Shown: positions 35,001 to 47,543, counted from the stretch's first letter. The stretch is 64,000 nt of DNA from Henricia sp. BOLD:AAB3569 (GCA_037783545.1 JBBELK010000525.1:310001-374000), one strand, 5' to 3'. The notes: generated by a model from the letters alone, not told the origin. Program-made: numbers and translations.

Positions 35001-36371
35001 GGCCAGTTGGGAAAAAAGTTGAGGGGTTTATGAAGAAGTTGATTTCTTCCACAAAAATCAGGGAAAAAAGGTTAAACAGAAGATACTATTTTTACAAGAC
35101 AATGTACATGTAACAAAAATTACGCTGGTTCTTGCTCCTTGCCAGTGTCCATGTAGATTTTTTACATGGCTGAAATGCCTCTGATCCCTACCTATTTTCT
35201 AATGGAGGTGCCCTTTATGAATGCCACAAGTGCCTCTAAGAATAACGCGCAGTGCCTTTTTGGTAGTGAAATTTGAGGCTTGTAAAATGTGCACTTCACA
35301 TATTATTCAGATGTGATAGGGGAAAATGACGGAACGCATGACTGTGCTCACAAGTGGGTCTACCATGTCCCAGTAGAATCTGTAGTGCATTTAATTAACC
35401 TTCCCCTCGACATCCCAAGTCATTTTGAAGAGGTTCTCGGCACTAGCGGCCCATGTAAGTAGCACTGAGCATTAAGACATGGTCGTATTCCTCTCATCCT
35501 CGTTATGATCGATTATTAGCTGTGGTGCGCTGGGATTCTGATCGGGGCAAAGTCATTTCGGGGAACGCAGATGTTGATCATTATTAGCATAAACCAATTG
35601 CGGTTCATGCTGCGAGCATTCTTCAGTCATTCTCAGAAATGTCCTTCAGTGATGCGGACATAGTGTGATTGTCTAAGATGCTGAATTTTGGAGAGCGGAG
35701 TTTTTGATTGCAATCTGAGTGAGTAGACTGCTGTACATGTACGTACCGGTAGGTGTTTATTGATTGTGTAAAATGTACATTATTGTCTGCACTTGTAATT
35801 TAATGGAACTTCAGTTTGTGGCTCGTAGGCTGAATTGCTGAAATGTAATTTTTCCTTTATTTTTTTGTTGTACGATTCATTTATAATTTGGACGATAGAC
35901 TAGCCTTTTTGGAATTGTTGTGAAGTGTTATTGTGTAACCGAACACCGCATTAATTTATTTTTGTCCAAAATGGTATTTTGTGTGAGAAATTAACAACTG
36001 AAGGTGGTTTTCTAAACAAAACTCTTTTGTGAAAGACTTTTTAACCATTCAACTCAACACAAAAGCCATGAATGGTTTTTTTCAAGTTTTCTGAAGTATT
36101 ATTGCCTCAATATGTGGCTGAAATTTCAACACGGCAGTTTTATTAACATGGGCTTTTAATTACGAGTGGAAATAACGCAATTTTTAACAGTTTACCAATC
36201 ATGTACTCTACCTGTAAATAATGTTATCAAGATGTGATCAAGATCTTTAAAGGCACATTACATAATTTGTAGTGACCCAACAATTTATTTCATGAATTGG
36301 CAAGCTTATTCAGTAAGTTGGCTTGTACCGGTACATAACACTGTATGGGTACATGTATTTCATATGCAGTG
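35001..36371. other. No gene seen; family D fragment
   Basis: 35995-36165 is a family D fragment (ATGTGGCTGAAATTTCAAC). The rest is unremarkable. Confidence 0.45.
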
Positions 36372-36740
36372 TTCGAATTAGCACTGGTCCGTTGGCCAAA
36401 TGACAGTTGAAATTGTCTCGGGCTAGTTGGAAAGCCTCCCCAAATGGTCCGGCTGGCCAGTTGAAATAAAACAGACCCATGCTGTAACTCACACATTGTT
36501 TTTAAAAAATGCATTACATGTACATGTATCATCATACAGTGCCTCCTTTTAGAGAAAATTTAATGGAAAATCTACATGTACCATATTTTCCTTGTTTATT
36601 CGCTCACATGTGGTTAATTCAAACAACTGGCTGTGAGTTAATAAAATAAATTAAAATAAAAAAATAAAAATTTGAACCAGGCCACTTGAAATGCCGATGG
36701 GCCAGTAAACTGGCCCTGTTGGCCAATTGGGAAAAAAGTT
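36372..36740. repeat. Dispersed repeat, uninterrupted copy
   Basis: Reference copy for 34435-35000: GTTCGAATTAGCACTGGTCC runs straight across the MITE insertion point. Confidence 0.7.
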
Positions 36741-37725
36741 AAAGGCAAACACTGATATGGCATACAGTGTACAATTTCATTGCAGTCCCTCTTTAATAAA
36801 TGCCTTGCCCGCTACAGCGACTCCAGATTAATCCTTTTTAGCCGGGTGGATTAATCTTTGATATCGTTGGCTTAGAAAAATAAGTGTATTCATACATATT
36901 GAATCTGCCTTGGTGGAACATAGCGTGTAGGATTCCTTGTAATTACTTTCACTGCACTAATCGCGATGTTCTTGCAGCAGTGCTCAGGGGGATATTAACC
37001 CATTAAGAGAAAGGGGCAAATGAAGGTCGTAATTTGAATTACAGTGTGTATGGTAATTAATGCAGCAGGCCTAGTTATGTAATGCATGCATAATTGTTTA
37101 AAGAACATGCATTTATAGAAGAGTACTTTAAACCTGTAAAAATTGTCATTTACATGCATAAAAATCACATGAGGGCAATTCCATGCAATACACCTTCTGT
37201 TACCATAAAGTCAAGCAACAACTTGAATAGCAAATTTTTTGAAATTTGCATAAATTTTAAATGCACTAATGATTGGATTCTTACGTACAAATCTTTGTTT
37301 TCGAAAAATATAATCTGTATTTTCAGTTTCTTTTGGTACAAATTTCGTGGGACCTTCCAAACGAACCAGGCAGCTTTTACAGTAGAACCTTTGTAAAAAG
37401 TCAACAATGGTTTAATTTCAAAGAAAACAAATTGTCAATTTGGTACATCTTGTACATACGTGTAATGCTAGAATTTCCAGACAAAGCAGGATTTTCGTCA
37501 CTGAAGGGACACTGTCATTATATGTATATTTGTCTTTTGGTGTTTAGAAAGAACCCTCCCATTAGAAAATCAAGAGTACCTTATTGACAAATTTCAAATT
37601 GGCACTGACAGCCTCGTCCCAGATGCTGATATCCTCGTTTTCGTTGACAATATGAAATTGCTCTATTGGAGGATTGCAAAATGGCAGCAAGATTAAGACC
37701 AGAGGCAACAGAGACCTTTTGCAAA
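36741..37725. other. No gene seen
   Basis: AT-rich. A pogo-like terminus CAGTAGAACCTTTGTAAAAA occurs alone at 37379. No exon recognised. Confidence 0.4.
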
Positions 37726-37921
37726 TAGGGCGCTTGCACAGGGGGTCAAAAGGTCACAGTTCGCTATTGCTTGTCTTCCAGATCGTGAGAGAACAATAGA
37801 GCCACGTGGGGAAACGCACGTGGCTGCTAGCAAAAAAGCACGTGGCTCTATTGTTCTCTCCCAATCTGGAAGACAGGCAATAGTGGCCCGTGACCTTTTT
37901 ACCCCCTGTGCAAGCGCCCTA
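37726..37921. mobile_element. Near-perfect palindrome, about 90-bp arms
   Basis: TAGGGCGCTTGCACAGGGGG at the left is matched at the right, and the arms stay complementary through GTCTTCCAGAT and ACAATAGAGCCACGTG to a short central loop near 37815-37832. Lies 0.7 kb before the first visible exon. Confidence 0.85.
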
Positions 37922-38596
37922 TACTGCCTGAGTGAACATTTCTATCTAGATGTAATGTCCAAGTTCACGTTTAAGAACTATTTCTGAAAAGGTCTATATG
38001 ACCTTTGTGTACTTCCAACCCTGAATTTCTGTTGAAATAACTACTCATGTACATGTATGCAAATTGAAGGCAAACGGTGACAAATACACCTTTGTACAAG
38101 TAGTTTGATAATGCTAAATAACTTGTGTAAACATGTATCCAAATATTTAAGCGTACAGGTGTACAGTCCCAGTTTACATTATTTTCATTAAACATACTAC
38201 CAAGTTTTCCACAGGCACATATCATCATGTCTTCACCTCTAACCCCATAAAATGGGTTATCTGACTCTTTACTCTGTAAACACCCTTCCCATGATTCAGA
38301 ATGACCAAAAATGGAAGTGCATGAATGCTCAACCCATGTGCTTCATTTCATTTGTCATGCTTCCAAGATTTCCACAAGAAGTCATTTGACTCTTTGGATA
38401 CATTTTTTTTTCTCCAAGGTTTGTGATGTAATTAATTGAAGGCTAGAACATGGAGGTAGGAAAGCTGCTACGAGTGGTACACCATTGTGGAAGATTAACA
38501 GTTTAAACTTGCCAATTTCTTTCTTTTGAAACCAAAAACGGAGGAATCAAATATTTAATTTGCAGTGTTGTTCCTTTCTTTTGTTTTTAATTACAG

Positions 38597-38659
38597 GTTC
38601 ATTAAGTCAACAGAGTACTTTCAGTTATGCAAACACGTCACCCACAGGCACAGGTACAG
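38597..38659 (+). CDS. Caskin-like exon 1 of those visible (21 codons)
   Basis: A long pyrimidine tract ending in ttacag precedes the exon, and a GTATGT donor follows. A second donor, GTAAGT, sits 4 bases downstream at 38664 but would break the phase. The exon starts in phase 1 (gt completes a Gly codon) and ends in phase 1. It reads SLSQQSTFSYANTSPTGTGT, a Ser/Thr-rich linker with no domain. The single base left at its end plus GA of the next exon restores Gly. It is separated from the next exon by a 9.5-kb intron. It is short and carries no domain signature, so support rests on splice signals and phase. Confidence 0.7.
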
Positions 38660-39044
38660 GTATGTAAGTTTGTTGTTCACACTGGCACCAAAATGTCACT
38701 GGGAATAAAGTGGCAAAATCTTTGATTTACACTTGTTAAGCTGACATTTTGCGTGAAATGGCCCATCTGTTTTGTCACTAAAAACTGCCCAAATAAAGAC
38801 CTTTTCACACTACCCGGGTTGAACTCAACCCGGGGAAAGACCGCTCCGGATTAAAATGCGAATTTTCAACCCAACATTCAACCCCACATCATTCCACACT
38901 TGTTTCGGCCAAACCAAGTTTATCTCGCCCCGGGGCGAGTTCAACCCGAGTTGAATGGGGATTCACACTTGTGCAACGCCAACCCTGGGTGAGTGATAAT
39001 CATGCGTAGTGCGCATGTGTAAGTGCTAGCCCCTGCCGGAAATA

Positions 39045-39530
39045 AACTCCTCAAAAAAAGTTCGGAAAGTCAAGTTTGACTGACGATTTCTCTCTTGTTG
39101 CAAAATAATTTTCCTTGAATTTTATATCATTGGAAAACCCTGTTATTTCTCTTTACGATGATGTGTCATTTGTTATGATTAAGCAATTGGGGGATGTGCA
39201 GCACAGCTGAATACAGGAGCGGGTGTAAAGTGAAATGTCACAAAATGCATTGCCATTGTCAAAAAGTGCATTGACACATTCCCATCCTCCAAGCAAAAGG
39301 GGAATGCACTGCATGACAATAGCAGTGAATTTTGTGACATTTCACTTTCCCCCCACCCCTGTATTCCGCTATACTGCACATCCCCCAATTGATTAATCAT
39401 AACAAATGACACATCACTGTAAAGAGGAATAACGGGGCTTTCCAATGATACCAAATTCAAGGGAAATGATTTAGTAACAAGAGAGAGATCGTCGGTCAAA
39501 CTTGACTTTCCAAACTTTTTTTGAGGAGTT
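39045..39530. mobile_element. 486-bp palindromic element with TA duplication
   Basis: The ends AACTCCTCAAAAAAAGTTCG and ...ACTTTTTTTGAGGAGTT mirror each other, and arms of about 230 bp remain complementary with scattered mismatches. TA at 39043-39044 and 39531-39532 fits a Tc1/mariner-type duplication. Starts 386 bases into the intron after the 38597 exon. Confidence 0.82.
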
Positions 39531-39975
39531 TAGTTCAAATTTTCCGAATTCATCATCGCTTTTCTGCCCTTTTTTATTTATTTTTTATTTTTTTGAATGA
39601 CGGACGATGTAAAAATAGCCTCTCAAAATGGACGCTCTGATCTTCACACATACACACATACACTGTGCTCACTTTTAATAAAAATAGTAACAAAAGCTAA
39701 AATGTACATAAACTGCTATAGGGTTAAATGCAAGAGATGTAGACCTACTGTACTTATAATGATGAATGATCTGTCAATATTTTGGACTGGTCTATAAATC
39801 TTTCCTTACGAATGTGAACAATGAATTTCTAAAGTGCATAAATGGACACATTGAATATTCACACACAAGTATTGGTATACAGTAGAGATAAGTATTGTAA
39901 ACCCAATCGAAGCTGGTCCTGTGCCCTTGGCTTTAGAGATATTTTGTGAGATAGAAAACACCACCTTTTCCATAT

Positions 39976-40220
39976 GGGTCTTTCTATAAATTAGGGGTCC
40001 AATTTTGGTGTCCCCCGTTACATTTTACATCTTGTTTTTGTAAATTCAGGACACATTCTTTAAATACTTTCCATCTCGAAGAGCGAGTACATAAAGTACA
40101 ATTTATACAAAATGGTTTACAGGCCATTTTAATGATTTTTGTACGAAAAATAACACATATCAGGTGTAACGGGGGACACTAAATGTCACACTTTTGGACC
40201 CCTAATTTATAGAAAGACCC
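39976..40220. mobile_element. GGGT-type MITE, subfamily B
   Basis: Same length and ends as 34451-34695; ATAT duplicated at 39972-39975 and 40221-40224. Confidence 0.9.
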
Positions 40221-40279
40221 ATATGGCAAACTTTAACAGGGGATGAATGGTGTTACATGTATTTAAAATGCTGCCAACT

Positions 40280-40900
40280 ATTCTTGGGTTTCACTTGGCT
40301 TGACAACCGGTTGCTATCCGCCATTACTGTGTCCATACTATGGCACTCCATTTTTAAAGAAGCGAAAATAATTCAACACTGATAATTTAATATTGACGCA
40401 TATTTTTGCAAATGTTGCGCAAAAAAAAAAAGTTGGCATGACTTTTAAATGTTGATAGACTGTTTGAAACTGGCATACCGTGCTTTTGTTGGCAAGTTTT
40501 TAAAAATGTTGAGACTTGTTTTTCAGGGTTGATGGCAAAATTATCAGTGTTGAATTTAGCGTGCCATACGCGTGACGTCAATAACTATCATATCCGCCAT
40601 TACTGTGTCCATACTATGGCACGCCAAAGCGAAAATAATTAAACACTGATAGTTCTGCCATCAACCCTGAAAATCTCAACATTTTTATAAACTTGCCAAC
40701 AAAAGCACGGTATGCCAGTTTCAAACAGTCTATCAACATTTAAAAGTCATGCCGACTTTTTTTTCTTGCGCAACATTTGCGAAAATTTGCGTCAACATTA
40801 AATTATCAGTGTTGAATTATTTTTGCTTTGGCGTGCCATAGTATGGACACAGTAATGGCGGATAGCAACCGGTTGTCAAGCCAAGTGAAACCCAAGAATA
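40280..40900. mobile_element. 621-bp palindrome with three copies of a 30-bp box
   Basis: The ends TATTCTTGGGTTTCACTTGG and its reverse lie at 40280 and 40900. The arms are almost fully complementary over about 270 bp. The box CCGCCATTACTGTGTCCATA is present in the left arm, again in the middle (40594 onward) in the same orientation, and reversed in the right arm. Confidence 0.85.
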
Positions 40901-41139
40901 TCAGTTGAAATATTCTGGCTGGCACATGCACTGTAGCATGCTTCTTACTGCGAACCAATCATTGCTTCGAGCAGCTTGATTACTGTCTTTAACTTGGCTT
41001 AATGCCGCCATACATGTACGTGCATTATGAGTGGAAGTCCAAAAGTACTTGAGCATGTCTCTTTCGTTAAAAGGAGCTTCTTGAGATTTTTCCAGGAAAT
41101 GAATTTCATAATAACCTAACAATGATATACATGTAAAAG

Positions 41140-41541
41140 GGCAATTCCATAAATTAAGATTTACATTTCAGAGACTTTGAGGGCTTGTAATGCTTCATGT
41201 ATTCAAGTTGTTTGATTTTAAACACATGTTCTTCAAGCATCCTTGACGGAAGTGTAATTCCTGAAAAACTTATATAAATACCATTCTCAATAAGCGAGGT
41301 ACCGGTACGTTAAATAAACCTCGGTTCCGGACGTACTCAATGAGTACTTCCGAAACGTACTAATTTTTAGACCTATTATGTTTGTTGAGAATGGAATCAC
41401 AATAGGATTTTTATGAAATACACTTACATCAAGGTGCTTAAAAGTTAAAGAACATGTGTTTAAAATCAAACAACTTGAATACGTGAAGCATTACAAGCCC
41501 TAAAAGTGTCTGAAATGTAAATCTGAATTTATGGAATTGCC
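41140..41541. mobile_element. Inverted-repeat element, about 120-bp arms
   Basis: GGCAATTCCATAAATTAAGA at left is mirrored at right. The arms include GAGGGCTTGTAATGCTTCAT and AACACATGTTCTT. AAAA on both sides may be the duplication. A small inner palindrome (GTACTCAATGAGTAC) lies at the centre. Confidence 0.8.
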
Positions 41542-41549
41542 AAAAACAA

Positions 41550-41837
41550 ATCCCCAAATACTATCCAGGGGACAAAAACAGAAAATTTGCAATCTCCAAT
41601 TTAGATAGAAGCAAAAAAAGTTGGTATAATCACTGCACTGCTTTATGGAACCAGATAAATTAGTTTACAAAACATTGGTGGTGTTTTTTTCACGATATCC
41701 TTGAAAATATACAGATTGAGAACACAAATTTCAGAATGGTAATGAGAAAAATATGACACATGATATGGTATCAAAATCTCATCACCCATGGGGGGAGGGG
41801 AGGATGGGTACTCAAAAATCGATCTGGACACATTCCT
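41550..41837 (-). mobile_element. MITE family F2, reversed
   Basis: The right border is AGGAATGTGTCCAGATCGAT on the minus strand, followed by TTAA (41838-41841). The other end is lost close to the preceding palindrome. Confidence 0.75.
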
Positions 41838-42376
41838 TTAAACAATTCGGTTTCTGATTTTGTAGTATGAAACATCTGTTTGTAATTAGAATCCAGTTCA
41901 AGCTTAACAAAAAATAAAACTAAAAGTCAAGGTAACACCGAAAATCGCCGAGCTGGTCGTATTATACAACCTGATCTCAAATTGCACCGCGGATACCGTG
42001 TCTTCTTCGCCCTGTGATCCTACAGCCTCGTTGGATTTCAGAGACGCAGACGAAATAATTACCGTGATAGCGAAAGCATCTGGTCTTTAATATTATGCTT
42101 CATAGCTGACCTCTCAAAAGGTTCACAATTTACGTCAGTATTGGCTCGTGTGTGGCATCAATATCCGTTTGAAATGGTAGAGTTTGAGGCCCCTTGGCAG
42201 ACGGGTAGATAGAAATTCACCCAGTGTGCAGTTGGTGTTATTTCGGGGTTCACGTTGTAAAAATAACCACCGGCATTGCCTGATTTTTAGCGAGGTGCTA
42301 GTTTTATTTTTAAAAGGCCTCCAATCGAGCGGGAGCCATGTAATTTAGACGCAGCTGAAATTGAGGTTGAAGTTAA

Positions 42377-42487
42377 AGAAGCAGATCACATTTTTGAGCC
42401 CCCATTTTTCCCATGGGGGTTTTCTTCTTGATTGTTACCGTAGGTTAAAATGAAATGCATTTGCTTGAAAAATCTGGACAAGCACCT
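42377..42487 (+). mobile_element. MITE family F2, internally deleted (111 bp)
   Basis: TTAA at 42373-42376 and 42488-42491 flank AGAAGCAGATCACATTTTTG and ...AAATCTGGACAAGCACCT. Most of the interior is missing. Confidence 0.75.
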
Positions 42488-42491
42488 TTAA

Positions 42492-43023
42492 CCTAGGGTC
42501 AAATGCTTTGATGTAAAAAGCGTTTTTGTAGACGTACACTGTACTGCTGCACACGTATCATCTCACTTGCTAATTGATGACATTAAAATGCCATTCTTTA
42601 TTGATTGACACATCTGAATATTCGACCCTCACCCTTTGGGACCAAGAAATATGTATTCCGAAGCAACAGCAAAATGCATTAAGCCAAGTTTACTTTTGAT
42701 TTGCAAGGCAAACATTTTCTTTGCTGAACAAAATCGTTTATTCACTGTATAAAATAAGCTTCGATTCCACATGGGACCGTGTCCTTGGAGAGTCCAGTGG
42801 AAATAATAACGGCAATCTCGTCAAATAAAATACCAAAAGTAAACAAATTTGGTAAAGTCTAAAGGGACAGTAGACTGATCGTAATAGGACAGTGAGAGGA
42901 TTGCAATTGCAGTCGCGCCTACTGTACTCCACACATGTATTTGAATGGATAGGTTCATGCAAGGTACATGTAGTAAGCTCTTTCAAGATGTGGATCTTGG
43001 CCCAGTTTTAATAGAGTCTCAGT
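42492..43023. other. No gene seen
   Basis: Unremarkable intronic sequence. Confidence 0.4.
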
Positions 43024-43027
43024 TTAA

Positions 43028-43323
43028 AGGCAGTTTACATAATTGGTATCTCAAAGAATCAGAAATGTTCACAGATTTACACATAACTTACACGATATAA
43101 ACATGATGACGGTAAAAAACTTCCCCTAAAATGGTTTTGTTTGAAATGCTATAGTTTTTGAGAAATGAGCAAAACCATTATTTTTCGTCTCGTGAATTCA
43201 ATTCGCCCAAGTGCCATTTCGCCCCCAAACCACTTTGCCTACATGTAAGTGCCATTTCACCCCAAATCACTTTGTCCAAACACTACCTTACCCAAAACAG
43301 TTTACCAATCATGTATACTATCT
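43028..43323 (+). mobile_element. MITE family F1, complete, TTAA-flanked
   Basis: AGGCAGTTTACATAATTGGT at left, ACCAATCATGTATACTATCT at right, TTAA on both sides (43024-43027 and 43324-43327). The interior carries runs of CATTTCGCCC/CACTTTG words. Confidence 0.85.
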
Positions 43324-43519
43324 TTAACTGAAAGTTAAACTATTTCATGGATATTGTTAACAGTAAGCATTTGAAAATGTGCCAAATTTTGTAGTAACGC
43401 AACCGTAGCCCCCTCCAAGCATGCACATGCATAAATATGTATGCGCATGCCTAAATATACCCATGCTTCATGGTTACACATTGCGAGACACCTCTGGTTT
43501 TTAGCACAAAGTCGATCCT

Positions 43520-43778
43520 AGCCTTGTCCAAGGCTGTGACTTGCTGTGGAGAAAGGCCCAATCAACGCAAAGATAGAGAAACACATAACCGCGCCGTGTA
43601 CAGATGGAACAAGGTTGTGCTTTAGACACGGACCAAGAGATTCCGGGAACCAGTCTGTTTACTGTTGGGCACTGTTCGCCGCCCGCAGTCGCTACTTGGC
43701 CGGGTTTTCCTTGGGTCTTTCTCCGCGGCTTGGCCATCGCTGGCACGGTAAGACAAGCTCACAGCCTTAGACAAGGCT
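43520..43778. mobile_element. TIR element AGCCTTGTCCAAGGCT
   Basis: AGCCTTGTCCAAGGCTGTGA at left and its near reverse complement (CACAGCCTTAGACAAGGCT) at right. The TIR is itself partly palindromic. The core is CpG-richer. Unrelated to coding despite short ORFs. Confidence 0.6.
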
Positions 43779-44265
43779 GAGTCAACCCTGCAATTCGTCT
43801 AGTGTGAAAGCCCTTATTAAGAGATCACAAAAATAGGTGTTTACATTTTTGTTTGCAGTTCACTGTGTACTTTGATATAAAACAGCATAAATCACCCAAA
43901 ACATATTGCACTTTAAAGGTTGTAAAACACTCCATATTTTATGGGTGATTTCTGTCACGAAACGGACCACTTATGTCGCTCGACCTTCGGCTAGCTTAAG
44001 GGCCTTGTACTCTAGTACGTGCATTGAATCATGCATATTACTGTGTGACTAGACAGTATGTAAACCTGAACAAAAAGTGGCAAATAATGCAAAATATGAG
44101 CTTACCATACATGTATATAGGTTTTCCTGCTCGAATTCATCAAAAATGCATTCAATTTCATTTATGGAAATACGTATTAAAGTGATTTCAATCAGGACGC
44201 AATTTCTCTGGTTTTTATTCATTTGCACAATATTCAATTTCGTTTAAAGACATTCACATTTATTT

Positions 44266-44457
44266 TATTTATATATTTATATATACCAAATCCAACAGCG
44301 GAGGGACCGCCAATTACAGGAATGGGAGCAAGTGTGGTTGAGTGCCTTGCTCAAGGGCACAGGTGCCACAACCTGTCACGGCCAAGAATCGAACCTACAT
44401 TCTAGTACTAGCACAGGAACTTAAGTTCGACGCACTAGACCGCTCGGCCATAACACT
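44266..44457 (-). mobile_element. tRNA-derived SINE
   Basis: Matches 11755-11960, with B-box reverse GAATCGAACC and A-box reverse CTAGACCGCTCGGCCA. The AT-rich tail lies on the left. Confidence 0.83.
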
Positions 44458-44878
44458 TGTTCACTAATGCATCCAGATTAGAATTTGCGTCATTCAAATA
44501 CAAATCATTGAATCTTCATTCAATTTAGCACAAGCTCAGGGCTTGGGTGAATTTGAATGATTTTCGCTGGTATTTCAATTTTAAATTTGAGTGCAGAATT
44601 TTCCCGATTGCATGCTCGAAAAACCAAATTGAATGCTCCCAAACTGATTTCAAATTTGCGCTAAAACGATTGCATCTGAAATGAACCTTGGAGGTATTTT
44701 TTTTAAAACTGAACGGGAAAACCTATATTATTCCTTTGGGTTTGACTTACATAAATATTTCACCGTGGAGTTCAGTACCATTACGGCTCACCACAACACT
44801 ACTGAATCTCAAGTTCAGTGTGTACTTTTCACGTTTAAAAATGCAATAATTGCATAATGGGCAAATACTACAATAATT

Positions 44879-46478
44879 AGGTGATCGGGGCCAACAGCCC
44901 GATCACCTATTACTCTCGTACGATTTCTTTGTCTTTTTTTTTTTTTTTTTTTTTTTTCCACTCAAACGTTTCCAGAGCTTTTCTTCAAAACGGTTCAAGC
45001 TATCAACTTAAAACTTGGTAGGAACATCAACCCCAATGTGAAGATGTGCATACAAGTGTGACGTCATTGTGACGTCATTAGGTATCAAATTACAAACAAA
45101 AAATGACCAAAATATGCATGTTTTAAAATGCTTCCGTCTGGAAAACCACGTGACCCATGATATTTGAGGTCAAAGTTCAACGAAAACGAAAATCTCAATT
45201 TTTGCACTTATTGAGCAACAATGCCCATCAAACCAAGCTGAATCTTTAAGAAACTAAGTACAGGCATAGGTCCTATGGCAGACTTTCACAAGCGTGTATA
45301 ATATTATGATGGTATCAAGCGTGACTTCATCGTGACGTCATCAAGTATCAAATTACACCTCCCAAAAAACCAAAATATGCATATTTTAAAATGCTTTCAT
45401 CTCGAAAACCACGTGACCCAGGATCTTCGTATTTGGCAGGTTTATAGATGACATTCTGTGCTACAACTTTCTTTGTGTGGGCATTTTCATCTGACCCTTC
45501 CTTCTGGGGTCAATTGGAGGTCAAAGTTCAACGAAAACGGAAATCTCAGTTTTTACACTTACCAGTAACAATGCCCATCAAACCAAGCTGAATCGTTAGT
45601 AAATTAGATACAGACATAGGCCCTACGGCAGACTTTCACCAGCATGTATAGTATCATGATGGCATCAAGTGTGACGTAATCATGACGTCATCAGGTGTCA
45701 AATTAGGTTATTATTTTCAAAATTCATATCTCAAGAACCGTAATAGATACTTGAACAATTCTTTCACAACATGATAAGTCTAAATGAACTGAACAAATCA
45801 TACGATGTCATGACCCCTGTGTGACGCCTACTTCCGGTCCAAACCGGAAGTTGTTTGAAAATGTGCAATTTTTGTGCAAATAGATTCAAAGTGGTAGTGA
45901 ATTTGACCATATTTCTACGGAACGAAATGTTTCCACACATGTGGACCTTTTGACTATACCATTGGTGACGTCATTACATGGACGGTGGTTACGTAATGTG
46001 GTGTCAAATTACGCAAATTTGGAGCTGAGATGTTTTAAAATGCTGTATCTTGAAAACTACAACAGATATTGGTATGATTCCTTCGCCACATTTAAGAACT
46101 TGATGTTCAACATATTGTTCAACAATTTGTGCACAAAATTGTGACGTCAGGTGTCACATTACAAGATTTCAAAGGTTATTATTTCAACAATTCATATCTC
46201 AAAACGGTGCAAGCTATCAACCCCCCAGCTATGGTGGATATGCAGGGAGGAGATATTAGTTACCGGATTAGTGTATACAGCAGCCGATTTCACGAAACTT
46301 TACGCAATTGCGCAAGTCCACTTACGCCATAAGTTATTGCGCAAGTAATGGCGTAAGTGGACTTGCGCAATTGCGTAAAGTTTTGTGAAATCGGCTGCTG
46401 AACTTCCATTTTTGCCATTCCACAGGTGATAACAACGTCTGAAATTCATCACAAAATGTTCATTTAGCCCGATCACCT
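44879..46478. mobile_element. 1.6-kb element with AGGTGATCGGGC ends and internal repeats
   Basis: AGGTGATCGGGG (44879) and GCCCGATCACCT (ends 46478) are inverted ends. Inside are two to three diverged tandem blocks of about 300 bp sharing CCAAAATATGCAT, AAAACCACGTGACCCA and GGCAGACTTTCAC. TGACGTCA occurs at 45059, 45070, 45333, 45683, 45966 and 46142. No credible ORF. A smaller MITE (46278-46400) is nested near the right end. Confidence 0.65.
46278..46400. mobile_element. Foldback MITE CAGCAGCCGATTTCAC (123 bp)
   Basis: CAGCAGCCGATTTCACGAAA and its reverse end the element, and the arms remain paired through TTACGCAATTGCGCAAGTCC. The same ends occur at 47377-47543. Confidence 0.82.
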
Positions 46479-47302
46479 GGCGTTTGTAACAACAAACGTC
46501 ATACCTCTAGTTTTATAAATATTTTCTCAGCATTAGCTCCATTGTGTAATAGCAGTGTTACTGCATTTTCTGTCAACCCACAGTCGGACAAATTAGTATT
46601 AAAGAACAACAGGCATATGTTTTGTTACAATACAAATGATGTTCGTCTATAAAAACACTGGAGCCTCGTGGGTGCAGATTGTCTACTAAGTACTATCTTC
46701 AACTATTGCGCTGTCTGCAGCTGTGCCCGTAGCATGTACACTACACATGTATATATTTCCTTTGTCATCATAATTATTATCATGTCATAGTAATCACAGG
46801 ATAACTGTCTCTTCTATCAAGGACAGTCCTATGATGTAAACATGGAATGGTGATTCATTTCAATTGGTGTACCTTTGACATGTGTGTGTCATCATTTGTA
46901 CGTGTACATGTACCAGTACTACCAGTACATGTACATCTGCTTTTGATATGAGGAGTACAAATTTTATAACTTATAGTATACTGTTAAATGCAACATTTTT
47001 GTGTGTCACTACCAATTCTATATTGGTTAGACACCATACCGATATTGTGTTCGTTAGGAAACGTCCAAAGTTGTCAACATTTTCACCATTCTATAGAGTA
47101 GTATTTTTCAAGACCCCCTCCCTCCTCCGTAATACCACTTCTCTGGCAGTACCATGTAATGACCACACCCATCCCCCCAACCCCCCCCCCCCCCCCGACC
47201 CCACCACCACCACACCGCCCGCCCCCCCTCCCCTTCCAACACTTTGTAGAACCGTGAAAATTTTGACAACTTTGATCGACCCCTTAGTTTGCTCACTTGC
47301 AC
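46479..47302. other. No gene seen; C-rich tract
   Basis: 47174-47235 is C-rich with a run of about 15 C (possible G-quadruplex on the minus strand). A 190-codon ORF through it is low complexity and not convincing. Confidence 0.5.
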
Positions 47303-47376
47303 ATCCATACCACACGGAGAGAAAAGTTGGAGGGTCTTTAATAAGGAAAATCCGAGGGAGTGTACCACTGTGTCTC

Positions 47377-47543
47377 CAGCAGCCGATTTCACGAAAGAGT
47401 GCGCAGCTTGCGCAACTTTTGCAAAATGGCGCAAGCCCTATAGCTTGCGTGTAATTTTCACAGGAACGTTGCGCAGCCTACGCAATAAAATGTTGCGCAA
47501 GCGGACTTACGCAGTGCGTTAGGATTCGTGAAATCGGCTGCTG
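47377..47543. mobile_element. CAGCAGCCGATTTCAC MITE inside SINE unit
   Basis: Same TIR as 46278-46400 with a longer interior (167 bp). It lies just before the A-box region of the first SINE unit. Duplication unclear. Confidence 0.78.

Noticed and set aside
37379..37400. pogo-like terminus CAGTAGAACCTTTG
   Set aside because: No matching inverted end found within several hundred bases; kept only as a remark.
38790..38995. Possible element bounded by TTCACACT words with GGGTTGAACTCAACCC palindromes
   Set aside because: Internal palindromes are clear but I could not define two matching ends.
46882..47454. 190-codon + strand ORF
   Set aside because: Runs through a poly-C region and into SINE and MITE sequence; proline runs come from low complexity.
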